Source of the DNA: an uncultured Eubacteriales bacterium
GTDB taxonomy: Bacteria; Bacillota; Clostridia; Oscillospirales; Oscillospiraceae
Assembly: GCA_900550705.1 (NCBI GenBank)
Contig: URTG01000099.1
Location: 1-6,469, forward strand
Reading direction: 5' to 3'
Length of the DNA stretch: 6,469 nt
Of this stretch, positions 5,501 through 6,469 are shown piece after piece. The first letter of the stretch is position 1, and the number at the start of each line of letters is the position of its first letter. A program made the translations under genes and the position numbers. Below the pieces are notes generated by a model. It was not told the origin of the DNA, did not search any database, and was given only the letters and a program-made list of their open reading frames with translations.

Positions 5501-5528
5501 TAGGGGACGCTGTCCTCAGCGTCCCGCC
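5501..5528 (+). repeat. Dispersed hairpin element, copy B, overlapping the mtaB stop codon
   Basis: It matches copy A at 101-128 in 23 of 28 positions, in the same orientation on the plus strand. Here the hairpin is perfect: arms GGGACGCTG (5504-5512) and CAGCGTCCC (5517-5525) around the loop TCCT. The mtaB stop codon (5518-5516) lies in the loop and right arm, and the last two codons of mtaB (Gly-Arg) are encoded by the right arm. The element therefore appears to supply the end of the gene and the first stem-loop of its 3' untranslated region. Confidence 0.75.
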
Positions 5529-6469
5529 TCTGCCACTTCCCCTACTAGCGCGCCGCCCGAAGCTCCGGTGATTTTCACAGTCCGGAGCTGATTGTGCAAA
5601 TTCTCGCCGCTGGGGGCGGTGACCTCGGTGTAGCGGGTGGTGTAGCCGCGCCAGAGGCCGTCGCGCTGTTCCTCAAAGAGGACGGGGACGGTCTCGCCCA
5701 GCCACTGGGACAGATAGTTCTGCTCCAGCTCTCCGGCCACGGCGGCGGCGCGGTGGGCGCGGTCCTCCTTCACGCTGTTGCGGACCTGGTCGGGCATGGC
5801 GGCCGCCGGGGTGCCCGGGCGCTTGGAATAGGGGAAGATGTGCATGGCGGAGAAGGCGCACTTGCGAAGGAAGGCCAACGTGTCCCGGAACTCCGCCTCC
5901 GTCTCCCCGGGGAAGCCCACAATCAGGTCGGTGGTGATGCCGGGCCGGTCAAAGTGGGCGCGGAGGAGGGCGACGCTCTCATAAAACCGGGCGGTGTCAT
6001 ACCTCCGGTTCATGCGCTTGAGGACGGCGTCGCAGCCGCTCTGCATGGACAGGTGGAAGTGGGGGCACAGATTGGGCAGGGCGGCGGCCCGGCGGCAGAA
6101 GTCCTCCGTCACCGTCCTCGGCTCCAGCGAGCCCAGGCGGATGCGGCAGTGGGGGGCCGCGGCGGAGACGCCCTCCAGCAGGTCGATGAGGGCGGAGCCG
6201 TCGTGCCACTCATGGCCCCAGGAGGAAATTTCAATGCCGGTGAGCACCAGCTCCTGGTAGCCCTCGGCCTCCAGCCGGGCGGCCTGGGCCTTGGCGTCGG
6301 CCAGGGACAGGGAGCGGATGGGTCCCCGGGCGTAGGGGATGATGCAGTAGGTGCAGAAGTTGACGCAGCCGTCCTCCACCTTCAGCATGGCACGGGTGCG
6401 GCCCTCCAGCCCGCCGGGGGGCAGGATTTCAAAGGTGCGGCGCTTCAGGGCGTTGTCCAGGGCGGTGAC
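5516..6469 (-). CDS. mtaB: tRNA (N6-threonylcarbamoyladenosine37) methylthiotransferase MtaB, 5' end beyond the window
   Basis: This is a radical-SAM iron-sulfur enzyme that adds a methylthio group to t6A at position 37 of tRNAs reading ANN codons, giving ms2t6A. The window holds the C-terminal 317 residues; the frame stays open to the right edge, so the N-terminal UPF0004 domain and the start are missing (the family is about 430-450 residues). Visible parts, numbered from the window edge, are the linker GRTRAMLKVEDG (23-34) leading into the radical-SAM cluster motif C35-x3-C39-x2-C42, then CIIPYARGP. Further on come the barrel motifs MQSGCDAVLKRMNRRYD, TDLIVGFPGETEAEF and HIFPYSKRPGTPAA, and last a TRAM-like RNA-binding domain in about the final 65 residues. 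These match B. subtilis YqeV (MtaB) better than MiaB or RimO. An ATG at 6388-6386 lies only 7 residues before the first cluster Cys and is not the true start. The stop lies inside hairpin copy B. Confidence 0.93.
   Translation of the reverse strand, partial: VTALDNALKRRTFEILPPGGLEGRTRAMLKVEDGCVNFCTYCIIPYARGPIRSLSLADAKAQAARLEAEGYQELVLTGIEISSWGHEWHDGSALIDLLEGVSAAAPHCRIRLGSLEPRTVTEDFCRRAAALPNLCPHFHLSMQSGCDAVLKRMNRRYDTARFYESVALLRAHFDRPGITTDLIVGFPGETEAEFRDTLAFLRKCAFSAMHIFPYSKRPGTPAAAMPDQVRNSVKEDRAHRAAAVAGELEQNYLSQWLGETVPVLFEEQRDGLWRGYTTRYTEVTAPSGENLHNQLRTVKITGASGGALVGEVAEAGR

Larger units (their letters stand above)
5214..5515. other. Repeat-rich intergenic region between the membrane-protein gene and mtaB
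   Basis: There is no gene in these 302 bases. In order they hold the leader and promoter of the membrane-protein gene (to 5298), a 12-bp direct repeat (5299-5331), about 40 unassigned bases, an 83-nt cloverleaf-shaped palindrome (5370-5452), a long-loop stem (5459-5497), and the left part of hairpin copy B (from 5501). I see no canonical hairpin plus U-tract terminator for mtaB. Confidence 0.8.

Overview
The window reads as chromosomal DNA from a GC-rich gut-type Firmicute, most likely an Oscillospiraceae/Clostridia member of the Flavonifractor, Lawsonibacter or Pseudoflavonifractor kind. The reasons are strong AGGAGG-type ribosome binding sites, sigma-A-like promoters, heavy G/C in third codon positions, and intergenic spaces filled with short G/C-rich palindromic repeats. 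This placement is inferred from sequence style and not from a search.

Layout, left to right. Positions 1-300 hold no gene. They contain a 51-bp tandem repeat cut by the window edge, a hairpin element (copy A), and a probable promoter. A CorA-type divalent-cation channel gene (301-1218, +) ends at a perfect bidirectional terminator (1221-1250). On the minus strand is a two-gene operon, a small ACT-domain protein (2912-2643) followed by a UPF0210/DUF711 protein (2627-1269), driven by an excellent promoter at 2967-2995. Divergent from it, a PutP-like sodium:solute symporter (3165-4694, +) has its own extended -10 promoter and ends at a second perfect bidirectional terminator (4707-4738). A small unrecognised four-helix membrane protein (5213-4743, -) follows with its own promoter. 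Positions 5214-5515 hold no gene but carry a 12-bp direct repeat, an 83-nt cloverleaf-shaped palindromic element, a further stem-loop, and copy B of the hairpin element. Copy B overlaps the stop codon of the last gene, mtaB (minus strand, 5' end beyond the window), a tRNA methylthiotransferase.

How the genes work together. Apart from the ACT/UPF0210 pair, whose genes are 15 bp apart and almost certainly co-expressed, these are independent housekeeping units: ion transport, amino-acid uptake and tRNA modification. Convergent ends are insulated by shared terminators. I see no CRISPR array, transposase, prophage gene, tRNA or rRNA. There is no clear new multi-gene system. The parts most worth a second look are the structured intergenic repeats, the function-unknown ACT/UPF0210 operon and the orphan membrane protein.
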